The notes under the pieces: model-generated
What the model saw: only the letters and a program-made list of their open reading frames with translations
Told to the model about the DNA's origin: nothing
Database searches by the model: none
Shown here: positions 11,735 through 25,993 of the stretch, piece by piece
How positions within the stretch are numbered: the stretch's first letter is position 1
Layout: each line of letters opens with the position of its first letter
NCBI GenBank assembly: GCA_003439945.1
Contig: QVRM01000429.1
Location: 372,001 to 436,000 of the forward strand
Source of the DNA: Dermanyssus gallinae
Lineage: Eukaryota > Arthropoda > Arachnida > Mesostigmata > Dermanyssidae
Direction: 5' to 3'
Length of the DNA: 64,000 bases
Translations under genes and position numbers: made by a program

Positions 11735-14700
11735 GTGAGTGCACAATGCCCTCTAACAAACCTAACCACCGATAGGCTAACGCGAACTTAAGTTAAGAAG
11801 ACCACCGTTCGATTTACGTGCACGACCATCGAGTCAAGAGTAGTGTACCGTATTAAGTTCTAGCTGCTACCGCTACCATGTGCTGCACTGGTTTCTCCTG
11901 CAGCCAGCTGGTGGCAGGCCGGCCGCGGGATTACCCTGTCTCTGGTTCCGATGCAACCGATTCGTCACGTATAATAATAAGTCTCTCACTGGCGACACCC
12001 ACACTCAGACACACACACACGCAAACAAACGAACTGCTGTCTGAGCTCAAGCATAGCTAGCTCTATATATGGATAAATCCAGACATAAAACATGCATACA
12101 TACACACATGCACACGGTGCACATATGGGTGCGAGGACAATGAGCGCACGCAGACAGACATCCTTGCCGAATCTGACCTCAAACTAAGGGTATCGTATCC
12201 TGATTGTTTCGGCGGCTAACACCCCAATACCGACAACTCTTACCGGGTGTGGGTTAAAATGCTTTGCTAGCCTTCCAGATAAATGACGGCAATAGTTCGG
12301 TAACACGCTACACGCAATGAGAGACGGCTTCAACGTTCGATTCGCGAGTGATTATGGTAGTGGTTGTGGTGCTGGTGTTGTTCTCGGTGCGGTTGATTGC
12401 CGCCATTTTTCAGGACTAGGAGCGGCAGACGTGGAGAAATGTGACGGTATTTAATAATAATAATAATAATAACGACACCTTAAGTGTATAATTGCACCAC
12501 CTTCTCTCTTATTGGGATTGACATGCTGGTGAGACGACGACGACGACGACCACTAGGCTTTGACAGCTGAATGACTTTTCGTCTGAGAAGAGTATGTCGT
12601 TGTTGACTTCTCTGAGGAGCAAGCGGGACACTAGTATTTAGCTGTCATATGTCATTGCGTCCAACTGTTTTGTTGTCACGCGGCCTTACAGAAACGCATC
12701 CTCGAGCTGCGGAAGCTGCCCGCGAAAGCAGTTTCTCTGGGCCCGACTGTCACTCGGGCCAATCTTCTGCCGACGACCACTGCGTCGATGGCCGATGAGA
12801 ACGAGCGCGTCGTCCGTGAGTATGCCAAGCTGCTCTCGCAGATGGTCGACGAGGTTGGCGGCGAGGAACACATCGAGTGCCTATTTGACCAGCTCAAGCA
12901 GATTATCAACATGGCCTTCATGACAATATCGACTGAGGATCGTGACCAGGTGGGGGGGAAAGGGCGAATGGCGATGAGGGAAGGGAAGTTGTACATTTTT
13001 GTGTATGCAGAAATGTAGAGAAATTTTGTTAATGCTCTTAGAGAGAACGCGTTAAGTTTTAATGGACATATTTTGCTAGATCAGACTCAAATAGCTGACT
13101 ATCACCAGTATCACTGCTGGTTGTGCGTCCTCGTACATGGTGTCTGCGCAGTGGTATGTAGAGACGTCTTTTCCCAGGCTGAAACTCTTACCGAGTAGCC
13201 AGTATAATAATTATGTAATAATAATCAAATATGTAGTTAATCATTAGACCCGTAGCAGTACCTTTGCAATCGCATAATACGAGACGCAGTTTATGATGAT
13301 TATTTTCAATTTTCGACATCTAATTAGCAAAGACCTCCGCCAAAATTAGAGCGAATGACGAATTTATGTATCAGCTTATCACCCCTAGTGAGTGTCTAGA
13401 AGCCTATGTTTTCGTCTTCGTCGACAAACGTGCTGATTAATTCGGCGCATAGTTGATGAGGGCCAAAATCTCTGGTTCCGCCGCACACGATAAGGTCTTC
13501 TTATCGTGTGCGGCAAACAAACTTACCCGTTTTGCCGGGTTCGAACGTCTCTATCTAATCCGTCACACACATCGCAGGTTTCGCGCGCTATCATTGCGCT
13601 GACGGACTCGATGCGTGCCGACGATGTTGATCGTCTGCTCATTCCGCTGATCGAAGAGCTGTCACAGGACATTTTCCTCAAGAAGTGCTTGTGCGCGCCT
13701 CTCCTGCCCTCGGCCTACACGCGAAGCATGCCCTACCGTCAGAAGGTCTACCAGATCTTCATCGGCCTGTGTAACGACTCAGCCGATGTCGTGGTGCAAG
13801 CTGCGTCGACTGTACTCCCAACGATACTCGAGTCAGTACGAGTCAGACCCTTCCTGCCGCTGCTTGAGATGCCTACTGATACACGAGTACATTCATTCAT
13901 TCGAAATGTATTCATTCACGCTTGCTAGGTAGCCATCAACAACTTCCTATACACGTATGTGCATATACACATAGGTACGTTACTAACAACAAAAAAAAAA
14001 ACGACACTGTATGCATGACATAGGCAAGCCGGTAATCCGGCTACCAGTTTATTCCTCGATCCTAATGAATGTGACCATCATATGGATAAAATCGTTCAAA
14101 ATGTACCACAAAATATTTTACAAATGTATTAGTGTACCACCACAATGATGCCGTTCAGCAAGCTGTCTATTTCGACAATTGGAACACAGAAAGGAACAGT
14201 GTCGGTGTGTGTGTGTGTATGTTGTACCTACCGCAGGGTCATTGCCGCCTCGCGGCTGCATAGTCCGCTAGGCTTAAGTTAGATGGCCGATCATAAAGAT
14301 TATTGTGTGATTTGTCGCACCGCCACACGCGTGACGGTGCGTCTATTCGATCATGTTATGTTTAGTGCAAGTGCACTTTATTGTGGGTTGATTTCCGAGA
14401 ACTTCAGAAAGTTACCCCAAGATGCAGTGCTCTGTTGAAATACAGCAGCTTGTGATAGCCTAAAGGGACGCCTGAGAACTTCAACTTTATAAGATACAAA
14501 AAGGTGCGCTAGATAGCGCAAGAAAAACTACGCTGTTTTAGTTTTTTAAAGTTTGTTATAATGGGGAGCTTACAGAATGGCGCTTTTGTGTGCGTAGGTA
14601 CGTAAAGGACATTTTATAGAATGGGGTATGTACGAGCGTACTAGCGTAGCAAACAATAGGATAGTGCTCAATGTCCTGTATCGAATTGCTCCCACAATAG

Positions 14701-17700
14701 GATACCTCCAACGCGGCACAGATACGACCGTCTCGGTGACATCCTAATCTTTGTAATGGGAAGCCTACATAATTCCTGGATCATCAAGCACTAAGCGTCG
14801 CGCGATTTAAATTTCAGAACTGCGCATTTTGAAATGAAAATAGCTATTCAGTGTATTGCACACGACTCTAATGCGCAACTCATAGCTGTTTGGAGCTAGG
14901 CAGAGGCCCCGCGGAACACCTTGACGACAGAGTTAATTAGAATGCAGGGTCTACTACTGAGATTTTTCATTTTCGTTAGCAGAATACGATCAAAAGCACA
15001 AGAGAAATAAAAAAAAGGCGACATATGGATGAAGTCCACCAGCATTTTCTGTGAGATTAAGCACGAACTGTTTCCTGCGCCACCGGACGGTATTATTGAG
15101 ACAAATTCCTATATTAGTGTTACATTCAACTCAAGGAATAGCGGTAGGACTCGATAATCTTTAAAGCTGCATGTAAATTTGAGTGACAGTGGTTTAGACA
15201 CATAATTACTGTCGGCCATTTGATATAACTGAGTAGCCTTTCAGTTCTCTCGCTCGTGCAGTGCTTGTGGGGATGCGCCTGTGTGTATACACTTGCAAAG
15301 TATCAAACTGGGACCGATGGTTTGTCATCAAAATTTGCAGCACTACTCGTATCGGAGACAAGTGAAGTAACTCCGTTCTTAGTGTTCAGGCGTTTATTAG
15401 CAAACCAGAAAAAATGCATTGCATTTAGTGTGCCTATATGGGGCTTTCTTAGGAGTTTTTCCTAAGTGAAACGTGAGCAACCTTGCGAGTCAGGCGGTGG
15501 TCCGTTGTGACATCGGTAAACATACTGAACTGCCGTTACGTACGGGCAATAGAGTTGTCCAGCGTTGAGCTGGTTCTACTTTGAGAAGTAATTGCTTTTA
15601 ACAAGCCCGAAGTATCCGTTATGAAACGCAGTGAAGTGGAAAACGTTATGGCAGAGTAGGCCACGTCAAAGGCTTTCTTGAGCCTACTATCTCGCCCATC
15701 GTAAAGTGCTTAGGTTTCTACACCAAGCGAAAACAAGATAGGCGCTATCGTCACTGTAGGCCAAGCGTAAACGGGTCTCCTTTGACTGTAGAATTGCTTA
15801 TAAAAGCTTCTGTTAGGAACACAAAAGGTTACGCACGAAGCAGAAAGAACGATGGCTGCTCGAACAGGCAAACTATGAGACCTCAGGTAATATTGTGGTA
15901 CCTTACAGAGCCGGTGAATTACCCGATCAATTACGGACAGATAAAAGGCCAGTCTTATATTTAATGGCGACAATGCGGCCTTGTCTCCAATTGTACAGTA
16001 TCCGCGCACAGAGAGCAGTACAAGATGAACTGCTTCTCGGGGTCGAACGGATGTGCCAAGTCCTACGATTGCTCCCGAAATGAAAGAAATTAAGGCCCCA
16101 TAAAGTCTAATAAGAGCACTCCCTTAAGGAAGTGCTTTGTTTGTCGATGCGAGCGAAAGGGAACCGCTTTGTGCATCTCGTGTAAAGCTATCCACCAGCT
16201 ACTGAAACAATCCGACTAAAGCTAAAGGGGTTGCGTACAGCAACCCTACGAACAGGTTTAGTTTAAAATGGGATGCTAAGGTCGAACAGGCCAGAGGTCG
16301 TGACGTCATTTGGACGTGATCTATACCTTGCGTTTTTGGTCCTGCATGTGACGGTCGCTCCACGTATCAGCCAGGCATGGTGCATGGCTCTTACAGCCTG
16401 GTATGCTCAAACGTCGCCTTTTACAAGTAGTACCAGATGCGCACCTGCCGGCAATGTGCCTACAGAGGTGTGCCAAGTACCGTGCCAAGAAATGCGCAGC
16501 ACTAGAGCATAAATCGTTGCACTTTTCAGAAGGGTGAAAACCGATCGAGGATGATAAGATTCTAAGAGAATTGGTCAGTGAGCTAGCATATAATCAAGGC
16601 TCGCTTTTGAAGTGATCGCTGGTCGCTCTGATTTAACCTTATGCAAACCGCTAGATTGCGGGCCATATGCAAACCGCTAAATGTAGTATCCTGTCGACAA
16701 GGTCATTAGAGGTGCTCAACCCATAGCAAGAAATGTTAACATGTAATTCATTAGCCTTCTGCTCTTGCCTGAAAGTTCAATTCGAACATTTTCCGACGGG
16801 CTTTCAGTTGCTGAAACTTCAACATGTTTGGTTTAAACCTCGCTGCCAGTCTTCTAAGACATAAATTGTCTGTCAAGACTGTTACAACTAATCCATAAGA
16901 GATCTTCAATTTCGTAGCTATTTCTCCGACAGTAGTTTAGCAATTGCTAAATTAAAACAACAACGCGAACTTTGCAGCGTTTTCTCATGCTGTTGACGTC
17001 GAAAGCCTTCTCGCGCGGAGGTATCTCCGGCCTCTTTACGTCCGTCGTGTAATCGATAATACTGCTTGATTATCGTACGCAGTTCGTGACATTTCCACCA
17101 CTTGAGAACGTATTATTTAACTTTTAACACAGAACTTTATGTAGATTCTCTGCTATTCGATTTTTGGCTCCTTAAAAATGGCCGAACCTCGTTTTCTTTA
17201 CTTGTTTGAACCAAACTCAAACAATAAACACTGCCACCTGTTGGCAAAATGTGGTCTGTGGGTGGCTGATGAATGACACTTGTAAGCAAAACAAACCGGG
17301 AGACCTTGATGGTATTAGTTTAATTTTTTAAATTTAAAGTACTGTTACTTTTCGGTCTGCACTTGTATATATATATATATATATATATCGCCCCTTCTAT
17401 GGTCAGTACGGGCGCAGCCCGTCCTGGACACGCAGTAGCCACAGCGGAAACAGCATTGCAGAAAGTATTCAAGCATCGGTTACCCACATTTGTTCTCACC
17501 CCTTGCATTTGAGACATTGGGGGCGCCTGGGTCGCTCACGACGAAACTGCTCAAGGATGTTTGGAGAAAATTGGCGCTCGCTACAGGAGACAAGAGTGCG
17601 GGCGAGCATTTACTGCAACGTCTGTCATTAGATGTTCAGAGGGGAAAAGCCGCTTCGACCTAGTGCCTTGTTATGCCCCATCGGGCTGTGTTTTTACATC

Positions 17701-17736
17701 ACACTTATATATTTTACTACACTTAAATAAATGATG

Positions 17737-17779
<43 letters not shown>

Positions 17780-18946
17780 GGTCATTCATATCGTTATGTA
17801 CTTTTTTTGAGGTTTGGTAGAACTCGGCAAGAAAATATTTTTTCCAAACGAAGAAGGACGCGGAAAAGTCTTGTTTAGGAGAGAGAGTGAAATTTATAAA
17901 AAGTAGTTATTCTGCCTTTTTTCTCCTACATAGTTGTGCAAAATCTACATTTGCGGGAGAACCAGTTAACGCATGAAGGAACCGATTATTCTGGCGTGTT
18001 CGAAGGAAAAATCTACACGACGGAAGACAATTTACTAGATTGCGTAGCGAAAAGCGAATAGCCAGATTGAGGTAAGTCATAAAAAGCCGATATGTTGTTA
18101 TGTCTTGCGTTAACGCTTGTTCGTCAAAAATCGAACATTTTTTCCATTACGACTAAAAGTGTATGTCAAAACGACCAGTCTTACGCATTAGCAAATTTAA
18201 TGCCCACCATTTTCGTACCAAAGTGATGGTGTTGCGTTACGTAGTTATCAAGTAACTAAGCTTTTTCGATGACCATCTCGAAAGCGAAGGCATGCATACT
18301 TGCATAGGGTGTATGAGAAATTAAGGTTATGTTTTGAGGTTTGGTAGAACTCGGTAAGAAAATATTTTTTTTAGTGGAAGGAGGAGACGGCAACGTCTTG
18401 GCAAAATTTTACGGTTATAAACGTGAAAACATGCACGTAAAACATAACGACAATGATTTTCGATAAACATTTAGTTACTTTACAACTACGTAACGCAGCA
18501 CTATCACCGTGGTACAAAAATGGTGGCTATTAAATTTTCTATTGCGTGAGAGTGGTCTTTTAAACGTGCATTTTTGGTCGTAATGGAAAATGTTTAGGAT
18601 TTTTCTTGAAAAAGCGTTAACGTAACGTATCGACTCTTTATGACTTTCCTTAATCTGGCCATTCGCTTTTCGCTGCGCTAGCTAGTGAAGTATCTTCCGT
18701 TGTGCAGAATTTTCTTCCGAATACGCCGGTATGATCGGTTCCTTCATGCGTTGACATGCGTTGGTTCTCCCGCAAACTTAGATTTCACACAACTATGTAG
18801 GAGAAAAAAGGCAGAATAACTACTTTCATAAACTTCACTCTCTCTTCTAAACAAAACGTTTCCGCGTCCTCCTTCCATTGGAAAAAATTATTCTCTTGCC
18901 AAGTTCTACTAAACCTCGCAATAAGTACATAACGATATGAATAACC

Positions 18947-19010
<64 letters not shown>

Positions 19011-19370
19011 GTTGGGCTATCAAGACACACAGAAGGTATGCCTGAGAAAGATGGGCTTTGTCTGATTTTTTACCGGGTGGTGTACACTAGACTGGTCGAG
19101 ACGGTCGAGCCTGACCTGCAGGAGACGGTCAAGCGGCTGGCGACAGAGGCATCGATTCCAAGCACCCGAATGAATGGACTGAACGCTCTGGTTGAACTGC
19201 TTGGCAAGGTACCAAACGATCGCAAAGAGCAGCTTATACAGACCGTTCTGCGGACAATCGTTCATGACAAATCCGACGAGGTAAGTAGCAAGCTTTTGAC
19301 TTTTAAATCACCCTTTTCTTTAGCACACATCGACACATGTTAATGTTGCGCCTAGTTTTCTGCCAATTGC

Positions 19371-19403
<33 letters not shown>

Positions 19404-22400
19404 CAGGGTGTATACAAAAGTTTTTTAGCATCGTAGTAAGGAATTGTAGAGCTCGTTAAAGAAAATGTGTTTTCCAATGGAACATGGTCTCTGAGAAGTC
19501 TTGTTTCGGAATCAGAGTTAAATTACTGTAATTTGTGACACTAGTGTTTTCGCCCGACATAGGCGCATAAAATGTACTGCGAGACAACCAGTCTTCCTAG
19601 ACAGTAACTAAGCACACCGTCGTGTTCTTGCGAAAATGTTGCTTCTTCCGAAGAACATTTAAGGCCGGTCAGAATATGCGACACGGTTGTTTAGAAGAAA
19701 GTTCGCCAAAAATTAAGTGCTTTATTAGCCTTCATGCAAAAATCCTCAAAATCATTACCCAACGACCACTCACGGCGCTCAAAACTAACACATTCAGGCA
19801 AATGCGCATTTCGAAACGATCACTTTGGTACCAAACTTTTTTGTTGTTTTTTTTTTGAGGGGGGTGGAAAATGTATTTACGCACACTCACCGATGTTTTG
19901 GCGGGTAGTGTGAGACTAAACGCAGGGAAGAGAGTACATGACTCAATCTAATTTCAGCGCACTACCCACTAAAAACCACCCCCAAGAACCCCCTTCTGGT
20001 TCGGAATTGTAAACCATTACTTCAAGACCAGAAGAGAGGAGTCTCACGCTTCAACCCTCTCCATAGCCTGTGGGTGCGACCCGAGCAGGTAGGTCCTGCT
20101 GGGTTAAATCTGGGAGGTTCCGGGCGACGAATCGCGCCCGACGAATATTCTCTAGCCGGACCTTTTCGCGCATGCCACCCCAGTTAGTCGTCGAATCAAC
20201 CATGTGTGTGACGATCGCCTGCGCGGTAGATGCCCGTAGGGTGAACGGTGAGCTATCCCGGTACGCAGATAATGCCGTACACGCCCTCAATGGTATGCGC
20301 GGCATCATCGGGCACCCCGGCGTCGCAGAGAACACATATGTTTGTCACTGCTTTCCCGATCTTCATCATGTACGCCTGGAACTGGCCATGTCCGCTCAGG
20401 GCCTGAGCAACGTAGTATGTCGTTGGTCCTTGTGCCGTGTACCACTTGCGCAAGTCCGTGATGATGCAGCGCGTCCACGTACCTCTTGTGTCTCCGTCCA
20501 GCGGGTGGGTCCACATCTCGACCCAAACGGCGAGTGTGGCCTCTCGAGCCTCAGTCCACGATATCTCCCCGTTTAATCTCCGTCTGCTCCTCTCTTCCGC
20601 CAGCATGTCCAATGGAAGCAGGCATGCGAGTACAAGCAGGACGTCCGTGGAAACCGTTCGGTACGCCCGGCTAACCCGTATTGCCACGCTCCGATGGGAG
20701 CGGCGCAGGGCCTGGCGGGCCGTGACCGATCTGAGTGCTAAGTCTGCTCACACTGTTGCGGCATAGAGCGCGGCCGCTTCTGCAACAGCAGCTAGTAGGC
20801 GCCGTTTGGGATTTGACGCTCCTCCCTCCCGGGGTAGTATACGGGCCAGATTGGCCGATACTCTTTTGCGTCCGTGCCACCTTTTGCGTGACCTGATGTG
20901 TGGTAGGCCAGTTAGACCTGTGTCCAGGGTCACCCCTAGGTACTTGGCGTGGCGGGATGGCGTTAGAGCGTGCCCGTTGAGCTCCAGGGATATAGGCCGT
21001 GTCCGCCTGCGGCCGGTTAAGAATAGGGCCTCGCTTTTTTTGTGGTGCAAACTCCAGGTGATGTTCAGTCATCCACCTGTTTATTCGATCAAGAGCCGTG
21101 TTCGCCCTAGCCTCCAGGATAGTCCATGTGCGAGCGGTAATCACCAGTGCAAGATCATCTGCGTAGGCGATTGTCTCCACTCCATCCGGCAAGTCATCGA
21201 GCCGCAAGACGTATGCCACGTTCCATAGGACTGGGCCGAGTACTGAGCCCTGCGGCACCCCCGCCATAATTTGATGGGATTCGCCTTGCGTCAAGAGTGT
21301 ACGCTCCTCCAAGTACGACGATAGCATGCGCCGCAGGTATGGAGAGATCCCCTTCTGCTCGAGCGCAGTCATTATTGTCGACCAATTGGCGGAGTTGAAC
21401 GCATTGCGGACGTCCAGCAATATTAATAGCACGTAGTTCCGTGACCAAAGTGGGCGCCGCTGGTCGGCGCGAGCCGCCTGTATGACTCGCTCCACGGCAT
21501 CAAGGGTAGAGCGGTCCCTGCGGAATCCGTATTGGCTGTTTGAGAGGGCATCTCTCTCTTCCAGTTGTTCGTTCAAGCGCTGAACGAGCACGTTTTTGAC
21601 TAGTTTGCTTACAACGTCGAGTAAGCATATGGAGCGGTGCGCTGACGAGCCAGTGTGGGGCGTTCGGCTTCGGTATTAGTACTAGGTGGGCACGTTTCCA
21701 CTGGGTGGGAAAGCGACCCTCTATCAACAAGCGTGACACTAGCTCTGCAAGAGGCTTGGGATAGGATTGTGCCAGCAGTCGCACCACGTCCGGCGGGACC
21801 CCGTCCGGGTGCTGGTATGAGCGCGGGCCGGTTGGTGCGGAAAAGGCTTGAGAACTGCCCGACGAATTTCTTCTGCCGGGAGAGGTGGTGGTGATGCGCG
21901 GAGCTTGCCCATAACGATCCTATAGGGAAGTTCCCACACGTCCGCCTCCACCGAATCCACCAAGGCCTTCCAGGATTTGATCTTTGCCTGCTGAATGGAC
22001 TTTTGTAAGTGGAGTCGACGCGTACGGTAAAGATCCTCTAGGCGCTCAATCCTGACAGCGGCATCTGCCAGAATGTCACCACTGTGCCCCTGTTGTCTTC
22101 GTTTTGTCAACCAAGAGCGTGCACGTGTCAGTGTGCGGTTTGCGCGTATACAGTCTACGCGGGCTATCTGAATATCCGAGTTCCACCACGTTTTAGCAGG
22201 TCGGCCTCTCTTGCCGCCACGTCTGGCTGGGCCCCTAGCCGCGCGGCAGGCAGCCGCCAGGATTGTAGCCAGAACATCTTCGTCTAATGGAGTGTCCGCC
22301 AAGCGAGTTAACCGGTTTTTAAAGAAAGTCTGGAGAGCACTTTTGTTGATGTTTCGCATCTGCCACGTGCGCCTCGGCGTTCCGGGACAACGCGTGATAG

Positions 22401-25400
22401 GTGAGACCAATTTAAACGTTAGGTAGCGGTGGTCGCTTAGGGTTTCCTCGTTCTCCTGGACTTTCCAGTTTTGTATCTGCCGCAGAGCGGTCGGGTCCGC
22501 AAAGGTGAGGTCTAAGAACGATGTTTGACCTCGGCGCGCAAACGTAGGAACATCGCCGTGGTTGGCCAGGGCCACGTTGTGCTCGGACATCCAGTCAAGA
22601 AGAGTCACGCCTTTGTCGGTGGCGCGGCGACCACCCCAGGCAGTGTGCACTGCGTTAAAGTCTCCCGTGATGAGCAGTGAGTGTTTTGGGTATCGGTGAG
22701 ATATTATTGACACCGATAGCCTATCCAGGTAGTCCTCCAGGTCTTGCAGAGTTTTATTAGGTGAAAAGTAACACGAATATGCAACGAGATTGCTATGTGA
22801 AAGGTGCGTCTACACAAAGCCTTCCGCATGACCCCAATCGGTGAGGGAGAGTGTCACGTCTTGACGTGTTCACCAAATGGCCACGTTACTTTGGCCATCA
22901 GTGTACATGTTAGGTGTGGAACGGGAGACGTGCACATTTGGTTCTGTTATGAAACAGAGACTCACCTGGTGCTCTGTGGTGTTTGCGCCCAGCATGTCGT
23001 GGGCCGCCCGGCACCGATTGAGATTTAGCTGGAGAAACTTGATCATTACTCTGCCTGGGGATTTCAACCTGGGGGGCATTGCCCACCTTTTGCCAGAGAT
23101 CCGTCAGCGCGAGGGTCCTACGGCAAAATTGTTGCCGGCCCCGATTCGACGGCGGTTCAGCGCGTCTAGATGCTCCAGGTAAAACGTCAGGCCTGGGCTG
23201 AGCCGTAGCATCTGTTTTCGACTCTTCAGATGAAATAGGCTCCTTCCGCTTACGCGACTCTTGCAGCTGTGTGCGGTATGACAGGCAGGCCATACTGTCG
23301 GCTCTGTGACCCGAGACATCGCACACGATACAGTGTCGTCTCGGCCTTACACGCAGCCGCCGCATGATGATCTGGCGATCCGCATCGGCGACAGAGGCGG
23401 GCGGCCGTCTTGGGTGTCTCGCAGGTTGCCGCCTTGTGGCCGGGTCTCTGGCAGTTGAAGCATGTGGGTAATCTCTCCCAGACCTCGGGCCTGCACCTAC
23501 TGCGCAATCAGGAAAGATTGTTAAGCTTAAAGCCACCTGGCTGTAGGGGGCGTCACCGTAGGCAGCGTGTACCAGCGGGTCGTGGTGCGACCCTGGCGTG
23601 GGTCAGTCGCCAGTATGGGAACTGCCTCGGTGGCTCCTAGTAGCTGACGGATATCTGCCTCTATCCTTTTAGCGCTGACCAGAGGGTTAATGCCCCATAA
23701 GGCCACTTCTCGCATGCCGGCACCCGTTAGGCTGTCAGCCTGGTGGCCGGTTGCTTTGCTGATGCTATCGGCCAACTGAGCCCCAAGTTCATGGGTGATG
23801 CCCCGTAATCGGATAATGACGTCACCGTCACCGTTCCTAACGAGGCCGCTCACGGCCGACTCCACCTGTGCATTGTCGGCCAGGTGACCCCGGAGGCTCT
23901 TTACTGTGTCGGCCCAGGTCAGGCCTTCTCCGACCCTGACCCTGACAGACATTTGTCCCGCCAGGGCCGAGGCCGGTGGAGGGGCCCTACTCGCATTTGC
24001 TGGCAGCCGACCCCCTTGCGGCGTGTCTGCCCGGCAAAGCTCTATAAAGCCGCCCGTGACGACTGGGACACAAGGGCCGCCAAAATCCGCTGCAATGGTC
24101 CTGATCGCCAGTCATGGGCAACGTATACAAGAGGGAGTTTCGTAGTCGCTGAGACTGAGAGCTGGGTCATGCGCTCGATAACAGAGCGAAACAGTGTAAT
24201 CGCAGCCTCATCGCAGAGTTTGTTGGGATATAGAATGCCTACAACAAGGTCACGATTCTTGCCACCGTTGCCTGGGGTCCCAGCGAGGGACTCCCAGGTA
24301 TCTGTGGTATGCAACACCGCCGTCGCACCTGGGGGCTGTGTAAGCAGCCGTGGTAAAGAGGGGAATTGACCGGCGAGGCCGGCAAGTACTTCTGAGTCGG
24401 CCTTTGCTCCCGGCACGACCAGCACGCCCCTTACTTCCCTGAGGGAAGTGATTCTCTCCAAAGATGAAGGAACCTGCTGAAGGGAGCCCAGAACAGGTTC
24501 GCTAGTTTGGCAAAGTCTTAAGCCGTCGTCGCTGCCGAAATACGCGATTCTAAATACACTCGGGCAGCCTCAGGGTCCGCCGGAGCACATCACAGGCAGA
24601 TTGCTGAAGGGTCCGAGAATTGAGAAGGCCGCGCCAGCAACTCATCTCGTTCTCTCTGCACCGCCTCCAATGAGCTCCGGAGGCTCCCGATCCTCTCCTC
24701 CGCGTCCTTTAGCGAGGTCCGCAGAGAAACCTTGAAGGAATCCACTGCCGTTTCGACCCTGTGAAGATCCAGGTCCAGCTTCTCTGATATCTCTTTTAGC
24801 TCAATTCTGGTATTTCTCAACTTGCAGGACTCTACCACTGTCCTGGCATGTCCTTTGAGGACCGTTAACGCCCAGCCGTATGCTGCCTCCGCGTCAAAGC
24901 CTTGTTTGAGATTAGCCTCTGCGCGATCCGTCATCCCGGTTGCGAAGGTCGTCTTGGGTGTCACGGTGTGTTCGACGACGTCAGAAACGCGTTTCTTGTC
25001 AGAATGGATTCCCATCGTGGTATCCGATGGACGTTTTCGAATGCCAAGAGGCTCGACGCACGAGTGATCCATCTCCATCAAAGATTCTACATTGTCGACG
25101 TCTATGGCGGGACGGTTTAGCTCCGCTACGGGAGCGTTGAGGTTGCCCCCTATGTCGGTTACGAGATGCGGACACGCATCCGCGTCGCTCCGCGGGCTCT
25201 GCGCACGAGACGCGGGTGTCAAATCGCACAGATCACACTACGGGTGTCAAAGCGCACAGATCACACTACGGGTGTCAAAGCGCACAGATCACGCCACGGG
25301 TGTCAAAACGCACAGTTCACATCACCTAGCACGGATGTCACGATAACAGCAAAGTCTAGTAGACCAAACGTGTCGCGAAGCGGACGTCCGTTCGCGGCAA

Positions 25401-25599
25401 CGATCAGCACGAGACATAGTACCAGGCCTATGTCAATCAATGCGAGCTGTGGTTGCGGAGTAGCTGTGAGTGGTCGTAGGGTAATCATTTTGAGGTATTT
25501 GGAGTGAAAGCTAATAAAAAACTTCATTTTTGGCTATTTATCTTCTAAGCGACCATGTCGTATCTTCCGACCGGCTTTATGTTTTTCGGCCGTATATAC

Positions 25600-25672
<73 letters not shown>

Positions 25673-25879
25673 GTAATCAATTATTCACGGTGAAAACATG
25701 ACATTAGGGTCCCTGCAAACGTGTGCACCACTACGGTGTAGGGACCAGCCATTTCTGGAGGGTTGCCCGAACCGATACCGCATTGCCCCGTTGCACATCT
25801 AGCGACTGGCGCTGCTTGAGGAAATCACCCGCTCGCTTATCTCTGCTGGCTTTAATCGGCCGCTCTCCGACCTTTCGTA

Positions 25880-25930
<51 letters not shown>

Positions 25931-25944
25931 ATATATATATCTAT

Positions 25945-25993
<49 letters not shown>

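Larger units (their letters stand above)
13832..19090. other. Intron 3
   Basis: 5259 nt. From 13832 to about 16280 I see only unassigned AT-rich sequence with a short GT run near 14203. Then come the unoccupied relative of the mariner-hosting repeat (about 16300-16560), further unassigned sequence, an R4-like LINE end (17389-17739) and a foldback element (17777-18949). Confidence 0.7.
19839..25418 (-). mobile_element. R1-like LINE, about 5.6 kb, disabled
   Basis: On the minus strand the order is: four 28-bp tandem repeats (25213-25324), ORF1, apurinic-type endonuclease, reverse transcriptase, cysteine-rich C-terminus, and an A-rich tail (T-rich at about 19839-19860 on +). The flanks GTACCAAACTT (19828-19838) and GTACCAGGCCT (25419-25429) look like a diverged target duplication, and the first family A copy shows the uninterrupted site. 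Multiple frameshifts disable both ORFs. Classical R1 elements insert in 28S rDNA; this copy is not in rDNA. Confidence 0.88.
19404..25581. mobile_element. Family A long-TIR element, second copy, split by LINE
   Basis: The left part (19404-19838) matches 1477 onward of the first copy, with the same order of landmarks. It resumes at about 25430 (ATGCGAGCTGTGGTTGCGGAG) and continues with the right-arm sequence to about 25581. There it stops short of the expected CCCTG terminus and runs into (TA)n, so the right end is truncated. The R1-like LINE occupies the break. Confidence 0.75.

Noticed and set aside
25213..25324. Regularly spaced 28-bp repeats that could suggest a CRISPR array
   Set aside because: The units are directly tandem with no spacers and lie in the 5' region of a LINE in a eukaryotic genome.
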